From Novosphingobium malaysiense (GTDB lineage Bacteria; Pseudomonadota; Alphaproteobacteria; Sphingomonadales; Sphingomonadaceae), in NCBI RefSeq assembly GCF_000802225.1, contig NZ_JTDI01000001.1, positions 868,001 through 932,000 on the forward strand: a stretch of DNA of 64,000 bases, written 5' to 3'. The notes under the pieces are model-generated. The model searched no databases. It was given only the letters and a program-made list of their open reading frames with translations, and was not told the origin of the DNA. The position numbers were made by a program, and so were the translations under genes. Of this stretch, positions 48,125 through 58,600 are shown in pieces. Within the stretch, counting starts at the first letter, position 1; every line of letters starts with the position of its first letter.

Positions 48125-49252
48125 TCAGGCGTGATCGATCACGAGGCCGTCGATCTCGTTGGCAACGTCCTCGAAGCGGTCGATCACGCGCTCCAGCCGC
48201 TTGAACATCTCCTGGCGGACGATGAAATCGAGAGGGGCCTGGGCGCTGCTTTCCTTGAATATGCGTTTCAGGCCCGCGGCATGGATCTCGTCGGCATGCC
48301 CCTCCATGCGGACCAGGCGCTCGGTCAGTTCGTGGAGACGGTGACCGTTGGAACCAATGTTCCGCAGCAGCGGCATGGCCTCCGCGGTAAGGCGCGCGGC
48401 ATCGACGATGATCGCCGCCATGTCGCGCATCTCGGGTTCGAAGTCGGTTACGTCGTAGATGTCTGCCGCATTGGCGGTCTGCTGCATCGCGTCGATGGCA
48501 TCGTCCATCGTGGAAATCAGGTCGGTGATCGCTGCCCGGTCGAACGGGTGGGCCGTGCTGCGCCTTACAGCCTGCAGGACCTCCCGGGTGATGTCGTCGC
48601 CATCATGCTCGCGCTCCTCGATCTCGCGAATGTGCTCCGCGCGGCTGGCACCGATGCCGCCCTGCGCAAGCCGCGCAAGTGCATCGGCGCCGGCGATCAG
48701 GATCACCGCCTGCTGCTCGAACAGTTCGAAGAAATCGGTCCGGTTCAGGCGCCTGCGGATCCAGGCGAACATCGTGTTCACTCCCGTCTTGTCCGCGACG
48801 GCACCCATCAGCCGAGAGGTGCTGGCAGCCGCGCGAAATTCACTTGCACCGAACGACCTGATAAGGGCCTGCAAGTCCTCCTCGTCGACGGCTTCGGCAG
48901 CCTCGGCGAGCGAGAACCAGCGGCGCTCGCGCTCGTGCTGCTCGTCCCACGTGTCGAGTTCCTCGGTAACGGCAAAGGGAAAGACATCGACATCGGCCCA
49001 GACCGATGCGCCGGAGCGGCGACGCTTGCGATAACGATAGGATCCGATGGGCGTCGGGCAAACTGCACCGAGGACCCCCGCTTCTTCTTCTGCTTCCACA
49101 GCCGCCGCCGCATGCGGCGCCAGCCCCTTCATCAGCCCACCCTTGGGAATGACCCAGCGGCGCGTCTCGCGCGAGGTGATCAGCAGGATCTGAATGGGAG
49201 CGTCGACGGCTGAGCCAAGGGTTCTATAGGGAAGCACGGCAATCTGGCGCAT
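48125..49252 (-). CDS. Fusion of Nudix hydrolase and DUF47 (PhoU-like) domains
   Basis: 375 residues in one uninterrupted frame; ATG 49252 with GGAGGAG upstream. Residues 1-135 are a Nudix hydrolase of the alphaproteobacterial type (RRWVIPKGG...APHAAAAVEAEEEAGV; the box has EAEEEAG but lacks the usual Arg and first Glu). Residues 161-375 are a complete DUF47/PhoU-like helical domain starting MFAWIRRRLNRTDFFELFEQQ. The two families are normally separate proteins: Nudix enzymes cleave nucleoside-diphosphate-linked or inositol-pyrophosphate compounds, and DUF47 proteins accompany Pit phosphate transporters. An internal ATG at 48772 with GGGAG upstream could also yield DUF47 alone. No pit gene is nearby. 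Confidence 0.88.
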   Translation of the reverse strand: MRQIAVLPYRTLGSAVDAPIQILLITSRETRRWVIPKGGLMKGLAPHAAAAVEAEEEAGVLGAVCPTPIGSYRYRKRRRSGASVWADVDVFPFAVTEELDTWDEQHERERRWFSLAEAAEAVDEEDLQALIRSFGASEFRAAASTSRLMGAVADKTGVNTMFAWIRRRLNRTDFFELFEQQAVILIAGADALARLAQGGIGASRAEHIREIEEREHDGDDITREVLQAVRRSTAHPFDRAAITDLISTMDDAIDAMQQTANAADIYDVTDFEPEMRDMAAIIVDAARLTAEAMPLLRNIGSNGHRLHELTERLVRMEGHADEIHAAGLKRIFKESSAQAPLDFIVRQEMFKRLERVIDRFEDVANEIDGLVIDHA

Positions 49253-49374
49253 CGGCGAGATCTCCTCCTTCCCTGACGCAAACTGGAGCGTGCCCTTACT
49301 CGAGACGCCCTTGTCACACAATCGTCACAATGGCGAAAAAGCCGGGTTACCCTCAGAAAACCCCCGGCCCGCGG

Positions 49375-50016
49375 TCAAAGTTCCGCGTCGCCGAGCACGG
49401 CAGCGCGCAGTTCTTCTATGCCCATGCCCTTTTCAGAACTTGTGACATGCACCTCCGGAAATGCCGCCGGGTGCTTGCGTGCTTCGGCAATGGTAGCAGC
49501 GCGAACTTTCTCCAGTTCGCTGGCCTTGATCTTGTCCGCCTTGGTAAGGACGATGCGATATCCCACGGCCGCCTCGTCGAGCATCTGCATCATTTCGGCG
49601 TCGACCGGCTTCACGCCGTGGCGACTATCGACCAACAGCAGCGTGCGTTTGAGCACTACCCGCCCGCGCAGGAAGTCTCGCACCAGGCGCCGCCACTTCT
49701 CGACCACCGCGGGAGGGGCCTTGGCAAAGCCGTAGCCGGGCATGTCGACCAAGCGGAACTGCAGCGGATCGCCCACGTCGAAGAAGTTGAGCTCCTGCGT
49801 ACGCCCCGGCGTGACCGAGGTTCGGGCAATCGCCTTGCGCCCCGTCAGAGCATTGAGCAGCGAGGACTTCCCGACGTTCGAGCGGCCGCAGAACGCGACT
49901 TCCGATACCTCGGGATCGGGCAGGAACTTGAGCGCGGGCGCGCTCTTCAGGAACGTGACCGGCCCCGAGAAAAGCTTGCGCGCGCGCTCCGTCAGATCCT
50001 CTGGATTGTCTTCCAC
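49375..50016 (-). CDS. engB: Ribosome-biogenesis GTP-binding protein EngB (YihA/YsxC)
   Basis: 213 residues from a GTG at 50016, next to the yidC stop (50018), which gives the usual family length. GTPase motifs: G1 GRSNVGKSSLLNAL, G3 DMPGYGFAKAP, G4 TKADKI, and switch TSVTPGRTQELNFF. It assists assembly of the large ribosomal subunit. It is the last gene of the conserved rpmH-rnpA-yidD-yidC-engB series. Confidence 0.96.
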   Translation of the reverse strand: MEDNPEDLTERARKLFSGPVTFLKSAPALKFLPDPEVSEVAFCGRSNVGKSSLLNALTGRKAIARTSVTPGRTQELNFFDVGDPLQFRLVDMPGYGFAKAPPAVVEKWRRLVRDFLRGRVVLKRTLLLVDSRHGVKPVDAEMMQMLDEAAVGYRIVLTKADKIKASELEKVRAATIAEARKHPAAFPEVHVTSSEKGMGIEELRAAVLGDAEL

Positions 50017-50017
50017 C

Positions 50018-51802
50018 TCAGGCCTTGCTCTTCTCGCGGTCGAGCGCCCGCTGCTTGTCCTGCGCATCCTTGTCCGCCTGCGCCTTTAACTGCGGATGAC
50101 GGCTGTAGAGATACTTCTGCTGGGCGATGGTGAGCAGGTTGGAGGTGATCCAGTACAGCAGCAGGCCCGAAGCGAAGGGCGCCATCACGAACATCATGAA
50201 CCACGGCATCAGCGAGAAGATCTGCTGCTGGGTGGGGTCCATCTGCGCCGGGTTCAGCTTGAACTGGAAGTACATCGTCACGCCCAGCAGCAGCGCCAGG
50301 ATACCGATCCCGAGGAAGCCCGGAGGATCGAACGGGAGCAGGCCGAACAGATTGAGGATATGCAGCGGGTCAGGCGCTGACAGGTCCCTGATCCACAGCA
50401 CGAAAGGCTGGTGACGCATCTCGATCGAGAGGATCAGCGTCTTGTACAGCGCGAAGAAGACGGGGATCTGCAGGAACATCGGAAGGCAACCGGCAAGCGG
50501 ATTGACGCCTTCCTTCTTGTACAGCGCCATGACTTCCTGCTGCTGCTTCTGCTTGTCGTCCTTGTAGCGGTCCTGGATCGCCTTCATCTTGGGCTGGATT
50601 GCGCGCATTGCCGCCATCGAAGCGAACTGGCGCTGGGCGATCGGGAACATGATGCCGCGAACGATCACCGTCAGCAGGATGATCGCGACGCCGAAGTTGC
50701 CGACGAGACCGAACAGCGAGGTCAGCAGCCAGAAGATCGGCTTTTCGAACCAGCGGAACCAGCCCCAGTCGATGGCGAGGCCGAAGTTGGGAATGCCCTG
50801 CTTCTCGTAGGCGTCGAGAACTTCATGCTCCTTGGCGCCGGCGAAGAGCTTTGTCTCGCGCGTCAGAGCCTGACCGGGCTGAACGACTTCGCGATCGTAG
50901 AGCAGGTCGGCGCGGAAGATATGGTCGCCGAGCGAGCGGAAGGTCCCGTCGGCCGTCGCGCCGACCGGCGCCAGCGTCGACATCCAGTACACGTCGGTAA
51001 AGCCGATCCAGTCGGCGTTGCCGCTTTCCTTGACGATCTTCGCGTCCGAGACGTCATCGTAGTTGGTGCCGAACGTCACCGAACCATCGAATGCGCCGAT
51101 AGGGCCGGAGTGGACGTTCCAGGTGTCGAGGCTGGCCGTCTGGTCGGTGCGATTGACCAAGCCGAAGGGCTGGATGGTGATCGGCGCGGAGCCCTTGTTC
51201 ACCACCCGCTGGTCGGCTGTGATCATGTAATCGTCGTCGATCTTCAGCGTGATCGTGTATATCTGTCCCTGGCCGTTGTCCCAGGTGAGCGTGACGGGGT
51301 TGGACGGCGTGAGCTTCGCACCGGCCGGCGCGTTCCACGCGGTCTGGCCATCGGGCGTGGCCACGCCCTCGCCCACCCAGCCGAACTGCGCAAACTGCTG
51401 TGCAGGCGTACCGGCGGGCGAATAGATACGGACCGGCCCGGAATCCTTCTTCACCGTCTCGCGGTGGCGATTGATGACGAGATCGTCGATCAGGGCTCCA
51501 TTAAGGTTGATGGAGCCCGAAAGCCCGGGCGCCTCGATCGGCAGGCGGCCGCCGCCAGCCAGCGCGGTCTTGAGGTCCTGCTTTTCGAGCGCGACTTCCG
51601 CCGCATCGCGCAGGCCGCCTTCGCGGGTCGGCTTGATCTTGGCGGGATTGCTCGGTTCCGCGGCTTCCTCAGCGCCACCTGCCTGCTCGACCTTGGTCGG
51701 TGTCTTCGTCTGCGGATAGAAGTAGCCGACGCCGGCCTCCCATCCGAAGAGGACAAGGGCAGTCAGAACGACCGCCAGGATGATGTTGCGCTGATTATCC
51801 AC
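50018..51802 (-). CDS. yidC: Membrane protein insertase YidC
   Basis: 594 residues. An N-terminal helix (NIILAVVLTALVLFGWEAG), a large periplasmic domain (about residues 50-340) as in Gram-negative YidC, then the conserved five-helix insertase core with PIAQRQFASMAAMRAIQPKMKAIQDRYKDDKQKQQQEVMALYKKEGVNPLAGCLPMFLQIPVFFALYK. The C-terminal tail is basic, as expected for ribosome contact. It inserts inner-membrane proteins alone or with SecYEG. Confidence 0.97.
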   Translation of the reverse strand: MDNQRNIILAVVLTALVLFGWEAGVGYFYPQTKTPTKVEQAGGAEEAAEPSNPAKIKPTREGGLRDAAEVALEKQDLKTALAGGGRLPIEAPGLSGSINLNGALIDDLVINRHRETVKKDSGPVRIYSPAGTPAQQFAQFGWVGEGVATPDGQTAWNAPAGAKLTPSNPVTLTWDNGQGQIYTITLKIDDDYMITADQRVVNKGSAPITIQPFGLVNRTDQTASLDTWNVHSGPIGAFDGSVTFGTNYDDVSDAKIVKESGNADWIGFTDVYWMSTLAPVGATADGTFRSLGDHIFRADLLYDREVVQPGQALTRETKLFAGAKEHEVLDAYEKQGIPNFGLAIDWGWFRWFEKPIFWLLTSLFGLVGNFGVAIILLTVIVRGIMFPIAQRQFASMAAMRAIQPKMKAIQDRYKDDKQKQQQEVMALYKKEGVNPLAGCLPMFLQIPVFFALYKTLILSIEMRHQPFVLWIRDLSAPDPLHILNLFGLLPFDPPGFLGIGILALLLGVTMYFQFKLNPAQMDPTQQQIFSLMPWFMMFVMAPFASGLLLYWITSNLLTIAQQKYLYSRHPQLKAQADKDAQDKQRALDREKSKA

Positions 51803-51860
51803 GAAGACGTTTCCTGTCGTATTCCCGTAAGCCGCGACATCGTGGGCCGCCCGCTTCTCG

Positions 51861-52121
51861 TCAGTCTTTCTGCTTCAAGTCCGGTACGGGATCATAACCG
51901 TGCCCGCCCCAAGGTTGGCAGCGCAATAGACGCCATATCGCAAGGCTTCCACCCTTAATCGCACCATGCTTTTTCACCGCCTCGATGGCGTATTGTGAGC
52001 ACGAGGGGCTGTAGCGGCAAGTCGGCGGCATCATGCGCGAAGGGCCCAGTTGCCAGGCGCGGGCAATCGCGATCAGCAGGAGGCCGGGCAGCGACACGAT
52101 AAAGGACCATACCCGCCTCAC
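51861..52121 (-). CDS. yidD: Membrane protein insertion efficiency factor YidD
   Basis: 86 residues from a GTG at 52121, overlapping the rnpA stop by 3 nt. One amphipathic/hydrophobic N-terminal helix and the signature CRYSPSCSQYAIEAVKKHG...RLLRCQPWGGHGYDPVP with its three conserved Cys. It supports YidC-dependent insertion. Confidence 0.95.
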   Translation of the reverse strand: MRRVWSFIVSLPGLLLIAIARAWQLGPSRMMPPTCRYSPSCSQYAIEAVKKHGAIKGGSLAIWRLLRCQPWGGHGYDPVPDLKQKD

Positions 52122-52480
52122 TTGCGCCTCCTGCGCGGTGCGCCCTTGCGGCGGGCCGGGTCGCCCTTGCCGGCTCTTGCCCGCCCGAGCGCGGCCACCA
52201 GTTCCTCGCGCAGCAGGCCGAAATCCCGCTCGACGCCGCCGTCCCGTCCGATCAGCACGTGGTCGGTATCGGCAAGGCCGTGTTCGGGCAGCACATCGCG
52301 AAGCAGGGCGCGGAAACGGCGTTTCATCCGGTTGCGCACAACGGCGTTGCCGATCTTCTTGGTGACGGTGATGCCGGCGCGTTGCCCCTCGCCCTGGTTG
52401 GCATTGGCGAGCAACACGAACCCGGGCCGTGCGACTCGCAGGCCGCGATTGGCGGCAAGGAAATCGGACCGGCGGGTCAT
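52118..52480 (-). CDS. rnpA: Ribonuclease P protein component
   Basis: 120 residues from the ATG at 52480 (MTRRSDFLAANRG, the common alphaproteobacterial start); an in-frame ATG at 52501 would add seven residues. The RNR-type motif VVRNRMKRRFR is intact, with a basic C-terminal tail (KGAPRRRRK). It is the protein cofactor of RNase P, which trims the 5' end of tRNAs. The rnpB RNA is not in this window. Confidence 0.95.
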   Translation of the reverse strand: MTRRSDFLAANRGLRVARPGFVLLANANQGEGQRAGITVTKKIGNAVVRNRMKRRFRALLRDVLPEHGLADTDHVLIGRDGGVERDFGLLREELVAALGRARAGKGDPARRKGAPRRRRK

Positions 52481-52679
52481 CGTGGTATAGGAGCAAGCCA
52501 TCTTCCTAGCGTCTACAGGCATTACCGAGGCAGCGGAACCATGCTCACCGATTCGCGCCTTGCCCGCCCCCAAACGACGGCGGCCCGCACTGCCGCCCGC
52601 TTGCCCGACGCCTGAGCGTTGCGGGACTTCGGACGGCGGCGCGGGCCGGTGCCGCATCCAGCCGTGAGGCTGGAGAAGA

Positions 52680-52814
52680 TTAAGCCGAGAGCTTCTTGCG
52701 GCCGCGGGCACGGCGGGCGCGAAGCACCTTGCGGCCACCGGCAGTCGCCGTGCGGGCGCGGAAACCGTGGCGACGGGCGCGGACAAGGCGGCTGGGCTGG
52801 AAAGTGCGCTTCAT
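52680..52814 (-). CDS. rpmH: 50S ribosomal protein L34
   Basis: 44 residues: starts [19 protein letters not shown] and ends [10 protein letters not shown], the full L34 sequence. First gene of the leftward series; about 200 nt separate it from rnpA. Confidence 0.97.
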   Translation of the reverse strand: MKRTFQPSRLVRARRHGFRARTATAGGRKVLRARRARGRKKLSA

Positions 52815-52854
52815 GTCAGTCCTCGAAAAATTCCATGGCCCCGAAGGACCGAAC

Positions 52855-52875
52855 AAAAAGGGCCGCCCGCGGCGG
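52855..52875 (-). terminator. Weak intrinsic terminator after the ClpP-fold protein gene
   Basis: On the minus strand a 5-bp GC stem (CCGCC/GGCGG, 3-nt loop) is followed by CCC and five T. It lies directly after the stop at 52884 and ahead of rpmH. Confidence 0.5.
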
Positions 52876-52883
52876 ACGACCGT

Positions 52884-53654
52884 TTACAGACGGGGGCCGT
52901 TACTGGAGGCCAGCGTGAGAGTCAAGGACGTCCGGGCCTGCATTGCGACGTTGCCGGCCGGTGCGCGATCCAGATTGACCCACAATCCCATCACACCGGT
53001 ACCGAACCACTTCGCCGATTCGAAAGGAACCGAATTGGTCATGGCATAGAATGCCTCCGCCTCGATCGGACTCATCCCCATCTGCCGATAGTAGTCGAGG
53101 TAGCGGCGATTTTCCGGATCGTCCTGCGAGTAGTCGTCGGGCTCAAGGCCGGTATCGTCCTGCCAGGAGTGTACCGCGAATTCGGCACCCGGATCGGCGT
53201 ATCGGCGCGCGCCTGCAAGGAACAGTTCGACACCGCCGGAGCGGACCGAACCGCCAGCAGGAACATGCGTGGCGATGCCCCTGTCACGAATCATGCGGCC
53301 CAGGCGCAGATTGGCCAGGTCGTCCTCTGTTCCGGGGCAATCGACCATCTCGATTTCGGCAATGCCGGGATGGTCGCGCAACATTGCTGCGAACTGCGCT
53401 GGAGTGCTCGCGTCGGTGACGTCGACCAGGGCAGCGCGCTGCGCATCGAGAACCCGGAATGGTCCATAGGTTGCAACGCCTGCAGGCAACGCGGCTAAAT
53501 CTTCGGTGTGCCAGCGGGCAGGCAGGCTGCGCTCGCCGCCGTCGTGAATCCGATCGGCATTCAGATCCACGAACTCATAGTCGATGGTCTGCGCCGACAG
53601 GGGGGACGCGGTAAACAGGCCAAGCAACATGAGGAGTGCACGGGACGAGCGCAT
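52884..53654 (-). CDS. Secreted protein with ClpP/crotonase-like fold (COG3904-like)
   Basis: 256 residues with a signal peptide (cleavage near PLSAQ). The middle part resembles periplasmic COG3904 proteins: LRDHPGIAEIEMVDCPGTEDDLANLRLGRMIRDRG, then SVRSGGVELFLAGARR, where a Ser before SGG/FLAG sits at the position of the ClpP-type nucleophile, and FAVHSW, with a His that could be catalytic. A serine-hydrolase role is possible but unproven. It stands alone between rpmH and comM. Confidence 0.65.
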   Translation of the reverse strand: MRSSRALLMLLGLFTASPLSAQTIDYEFVDLNADRIHDGGERSLPARWHTEDLAALPAGVATYGPFRVLDAQRAALVDVTDASTPAQFAAMLRDHPGIAEIEMVDCPGTEDDLANLRLGRMIRDRGIATHVPAGGSVRSGGVELFLAGARRYADPGAEFAVHSWQDDTGLEPDDYSQDDPENRRYLDYYRQMGMSPIEAEAFYAMTNSVPFESAKWFGTGVMGLWVNLDRAPAGNVAMQARTSLTLTLASSNGPRL

Positions 53655-53796
53655 GGCCGGAAAATGCGGCTCGCGCGCTTACCCAAGTGATGAGGAAGAA
53701 GGTTAAAACGTTGTAAGGGATCAATTCCTTGCCTTCGCACCGCCCCCATCTGGCGCCTACACAGAGAAAACACGCATCCAATGCAGGGGGGACTTC

Positions 53797-55317
<1,521 letters not shown>

Positions 55318-55335
55318 CGACGGCCGCCGGCGGCG

Positions 55336-57315
55336 TCAGTTGTGCGCCAGGTGGCCGCCGGTCTTGCGCCTCGCCTCATGTCTTTGGGCCTGAGCACGCC
55401 GTTTGGCCTGCCGAAACTGAGCCCGACGCTGGTGCGCTTGCCGTTGCTTGGCCTGTTGCTGCGCGTGCCGGCGGTTGACCTGTTGTCTTGCCTGTTGCTG
55501 CCGGGCCTGCTGCTTGGCCTTCTGCGCCAAGGCTCGGGACCTGGCCTTGCGGGCCTGGACCTGTCTCGCCTGTTCGGCCTTGCGCGCCAAGGCTCTGGCT
55601 TCGGCCTTGCGGGCCTGCGCCTGCCTTGCCTGCTCCGCCTTGCGGGCCATTTGCTGTCGGCGCACCTTTGCCGCGTTGCGAGCCTGTTTCTGGCGATGCG
55701 CCTTTTCGCGAGCATGTTGCGCGCGAGCCTGGGCAGCCCGGGCCTTTTGCAGGGCTTGCGCCTTGTGTTCAGCGCGCGCCTTTTGCAGCGCCTGCGCCTT
55801 GTGTGCCGCCCTCGCCTTTTGCGCCTGCATGTGCCTTGCGAGTTCGGCCTTCGCCGCCCTCGACTGCCTGCGCTCAGCCACCTTGGCCTTGTGCTTGCGC
55901 TGCGCCTGCATGCGCGCCGCCTTGCCCGCCTGCTCCTGGCGTGCAGCCAGGTTGCGGCGAGCGTCCATCCGGCCGCGCACCTCCGCATGGTGCCGCGTCT
56001 GCTTCCGACGCTGGACCTGATGCTGGTGCTGGCCTGCAAAATGGCGATTTGACCCGCGCCGGGTATGCTGCTGGACCTCGCGTCGATGCAGAAGATTACG
56101 ACGAGCATCACGCCTGCGTTCGATCTGCTTCCGGTCGGCGCGGAGTTTTTGCATTTGCGCCTTCCTCTGCAACGCAGCGCGGCGCACTTGCCCGGGATGA
56201 CGATCCAGATTCCGTCGTGCGTGAGTCTCGGCAAACTTCGGTACCTCGCGGTGGCCGCGCGCCGCGAACCGTGACGCACGGCGCGCCGTTTCCTGGCGGG
56301 ATACCCTGTAGACCCGCGCGCGTTCCGCACGGACCTTGTGCATCAGTGCCCGATTCTTCCTGGCTTCCCTGTAAAAGCGAGGTGCCGGGCCGCGATAGTC
56401 CGCCTTTTGCCAAGAACTGAAACGGTCGCCGGCATAGTTGCGCGCTGCCCGCTCCATCGACCAGCGGGCCGTCAAGGCCGGCTCATGGCGCCGATCCCAT
56501 GCTCGCCATTCCCTACGGTCACGCCGCTTGCGCTCCCAATCGCGCTGCGCCTCGGCAAAATGGTGGCGATGGCGAGCCCAACGCGGGGCCGACACGCCAC
56601 GGTGGTGGCTGCGCAGGGCGGCGCGGTGAAGTTCCCTGGAGCGGTCGAAGTAGCGCCGGCCGATCCTGCGCTGGATGCGGGCCCGATGGGGATCCAGCAC
56701 GCGTCCGGCGCGATCATAGATCACCACCACCCGGTCTTCGCGATAGCCATAGCTGTAATAGGGATCGCGGACGAGAAAGGGATAATCCTGTCCCGGCGCA
56801 TAGTAGTAAGTGCGATAGGAGCCCCCGCGGATCGGCTCCGCGTAGCGCACGTAATCGTCCCCCGTGCGCCATGCCCACGGCTCCACGTCGCCGTACCGGA
56901 AACCATAGTCGGGCGGAGAATCCGCCAACACACTGCCCAACGTCGCTGCCAGCGCGAGCATGGCATAGCTGTCCAGCCCGGTATCCTGTTCATAGTAGGC
57001 AGGGTCCGGACGGGCGTAGTCGTCACGATAGCTGTCGTAGTAGGCGGGCGCCTCGCGATAGCTTGCATCGTACCGCGCGGGCGCTGCCGGCGGCTCTTCG
57101 ATCATCGGCCGGGCCTCCGGCATGGCAGGCATGGCAAGGGCCTCGCCGCCGTTCACGCCGAGCGGATTCGTGGGCCACTGCACATCGGCCGCCGGTCCTA
57201 GGGCAGACGCCTCACCGTCGTCGGGCCCGCAAGCGGACAGGGTGGCAACCAGCGCAACGGGTGCGCAGACGGAAAGGCTGGATTTCAGCAGTCTCGCCAA
57301 GCGGAATGTGGTCAT
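55336..57315 (-). CDS. Lipoprotein with long histone-like basic tail, unknown function
   Basis: 659 residues from the ATG at 57315 (AAGGAGATC upstream; an upstream in-frame ATG at 57354 is weaker). Signal peptide with lipobox LSAC. Residues about 25-200 are acidic and Tyr-rich (DASYREAPAYYDSYRDDY). From about residue 200 to the end the chain is extremely basic, first Arg/His-rich, then Ala/Lys/Gln/Arg-rich low-complexity helix with near-repeats of HKAQALQKARAE. No known domain. It may bind DNA, LPS or peptidoglycan from the outer membrane, but nothing shows this. The opposite frames also stay open because of the composition; the signal peptide and Shine-Dalgarno support the minus strand. Confidence 0.75.
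   Translation of the reverse strand: MTTFRLARLLKSSLSVCAPVALVATLSACGPDDGEASALGPAADVQWPTNPLGVNGGEALAMPAMPEARPMIEEPPAAPARYDASYREAPAYYDSYRDDYARPDPAYYEQDTGLDSYAMLALAATLGSVLADSPPDYGFRYGDVEPWAWRTGDDYVRYAEPIRGGSYRTYYYAPGQDYPFLVRDPYYSYGYREDRVVVIYDRAGRVLDPHRARIQRRIGRRYFDRSRELHRAALRSHHRGVSAPRWARHRHHFAEAQRDWERKRRDRREWRAWDRRHEPALTARWSMERAARNYAGDRFSSWQKADYRGPAPRFYREARKNRALMHKVRAERARVYRVSRQETARRASRFAARGHREVPKFAETHARRNLDRHPGQVRRAALQRKAQMQKLRADRKQIERRRDARRNLLHRREVQQHTRRGSNRHFAGQHQHQVQRRKQTRHHAEVRGRMDARRNLAARQEQAGKAARMQAQRKHKAKVAERRQSRAAKAELARHMQAQKARAAHKAQALQKARAEHKAQALQKARAAQARAQHAREKAHRQKQARNAAKVRRQQMARKAEQARQAQARKAEARALARKAEQARQVQARKARSRALAQKAKQQARQQQARQQVNRRHAQQQAKQRQAHQRRAQFRQAKRRAQAQRHEARRKTGGHLAHN
55741..55803. 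repeat. Imperfect direct repeat in the basic-tail lipoprotein gene
   Basis: Two 27-nt near-copies (55741-55767 and 55777-55803, 36 nt apart) encode the repeated HKAQALQKAR unit. They show that the tail grew at least partly by tandem duplication. Confidence 0.7.
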
Positions 57316-57478
57316 GGCCGATCTCCTTCCATCCCCCACTTCGATTTCGTTCATATCTTGCCGGTTTTACCTGAACGTATCTGAACATCGTGTGGCCTGC
57401 CCGTTCAGCGTTCGGGCAGCAGGGATCGGCTCGTCCTTTCGGTGCCTCCTTCCGTCTTCGTAAATGAACTTGTGAAGG

Positions 57479-58552
57479 TCAGCCCGCCTTCAGCGCCGGC
57501 AAGACCTCCCTGGCAAACAGGCCGGCTGCCTCGCCCCAATCTGCCGGATAGAACCCCGGCCCCACGGCAACGACGCGCTCCAGCCCGAGCGCGAGCAGTT
57601 CGCGCAGGCGTTCGAAACAGTGATCGGGCGTGCCCACGACGGCGAAGCGTTTGACAAAATCGGGCGTGAGAGCGCCGCCGACGATGCGCTCCTTGGAAGC
57701 CACGTTCCCGTGCTCGGTCATGTCGTAGCCCTTCTGGATCTTGCCGAGGTCCTCGCGGGTGGCGGCATCGACCGGCCCAACCTGCCCCTGCATGGTCTGG
57801 AAGCGGGCGAGCGGCGGAGCCATGTGCATGGCGACCTCCATTGCGGTTGCCTCGTCCGGATGACAGACGACGACAATCTGAGCGCCATAGGAGATGCCGC
57901 TATCGTTCAGCCCCGCTTCGGCGCGGGCCTTGCGGGCGACGTCCAGCGCCCATTGCATGCGCTCCGGTTCGGCGCCCACGCTGAAGGTGACGCGTTCTGC
58001 AACCGGTGCCGACATGGCGATGACCTTGGGTCCGGTGGCGGCCACGTCGAGCGGTACTTTCGGCAATCCCTCGGGCAACCATTTGAGGCGAACGCTTTCG
58101 GGTCGCTGGCCCAGCGAAAGCGAATGGACTGATGGGGCATCGCCCGCGGAACCGAAATCCTCGAACGGGACTTCGCCTCCCGAAAGCAGCACCTGCAGGT
58201 GCCGGATCGCCTGTTCGAACCGCCTGAGGCCGACCGGTGCATGTCCGAGATAGGCCAGCGCGGAATCGCCGCGGCCGATGCCGAGTACCGCGCGGCCACC
58301 ACTGATGGCCTGGATCGTCGCGGCGGCGCCAGCCGTGACCGCGAGGTTGCGCGTAAGCGGATTGGTGACGCCGGTCGACAATTTGATCCGCTCGGTAGAG
58401 CAGGCCCAGACGCCCATCTGCGCATATGGATCGGCCGAAAGGCACTGCGAATCCATGAACATCTGGCCGTCCCAGCCTTCGGCCTCGACTTCGCGAGCCA
58501 GTTCGGGCGTCGCACCCGTGTTCGAGCCACCGGCCCGCCAAAACTCCAGCAT
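57479..58552 (-). CDS. LLM-class (luciferase-like) oxidoreductase
   Basis: 357 residues, TIM-barrel flavin/F420-dependent family: GWDGQMFMDSQCLSADPYAQMGVWA, LSTGVTNPLTRNLAVTAGAAATIQAISGGRAVLGIGRGDSALAYLGH, and VAATGPKVIAMSAPVAERVTFSVG. Closest to the group annotated TIGR03857 (F420-dependent type). Substrate and cofactor (FMN or F420) cannot be decided. The gene stands between the basic-tail lipoprotein gene and an alpha/beta hydrolase gene transcribed in the same direction. Confidence 0.88.
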   Translation of the reverse strand: MLEFWRAGGSNTGATPELAREVEAEGWDGQMFMDSQCLSADPYAQMGVWACSTERIKLSTGVTNPLTRNLAVTAGAAATIQAISGGRAVLGIGRGDSALAYLGHAPVGLRRFEQAIRHLQVLLSGGEVPFEDFGSAGDAPSVHSLSLGQRPESVRLKWLPEGLPKVPLDVAATGPKVIAMSAPVAERVTFSVGAEPERMQWALDVARKARAEAGLNDSGISYGAQIVVVCHPDEATAMEVAMHMAPPLARFQTMQGQVGPVDAATREDLGKIQKGYDMTEHGNVASKERIVGGALTPDFVKRFAVVGTPDHCFERLRELLALGLERVVAVGPGFYPADWGEAAGLFAREVLPALKAG

Positions 58553-58600
58553 GGTCTTCTCTCCCTCGCCTGACAGTCTGCGCGGCGATGCAGGAAGAAA

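Noticed and set aside
55342..56052. Plus-strand Leu/Arg-rich open frame that looks like a membrane protein
   Set aside because: The Leu/Gly/Ala-rich pattern is the antisense reading of the Ala/Lys/Gln/Arg-rich tail; the minus strand has a lipobox signal peptide and a Shine-Dalgarno.
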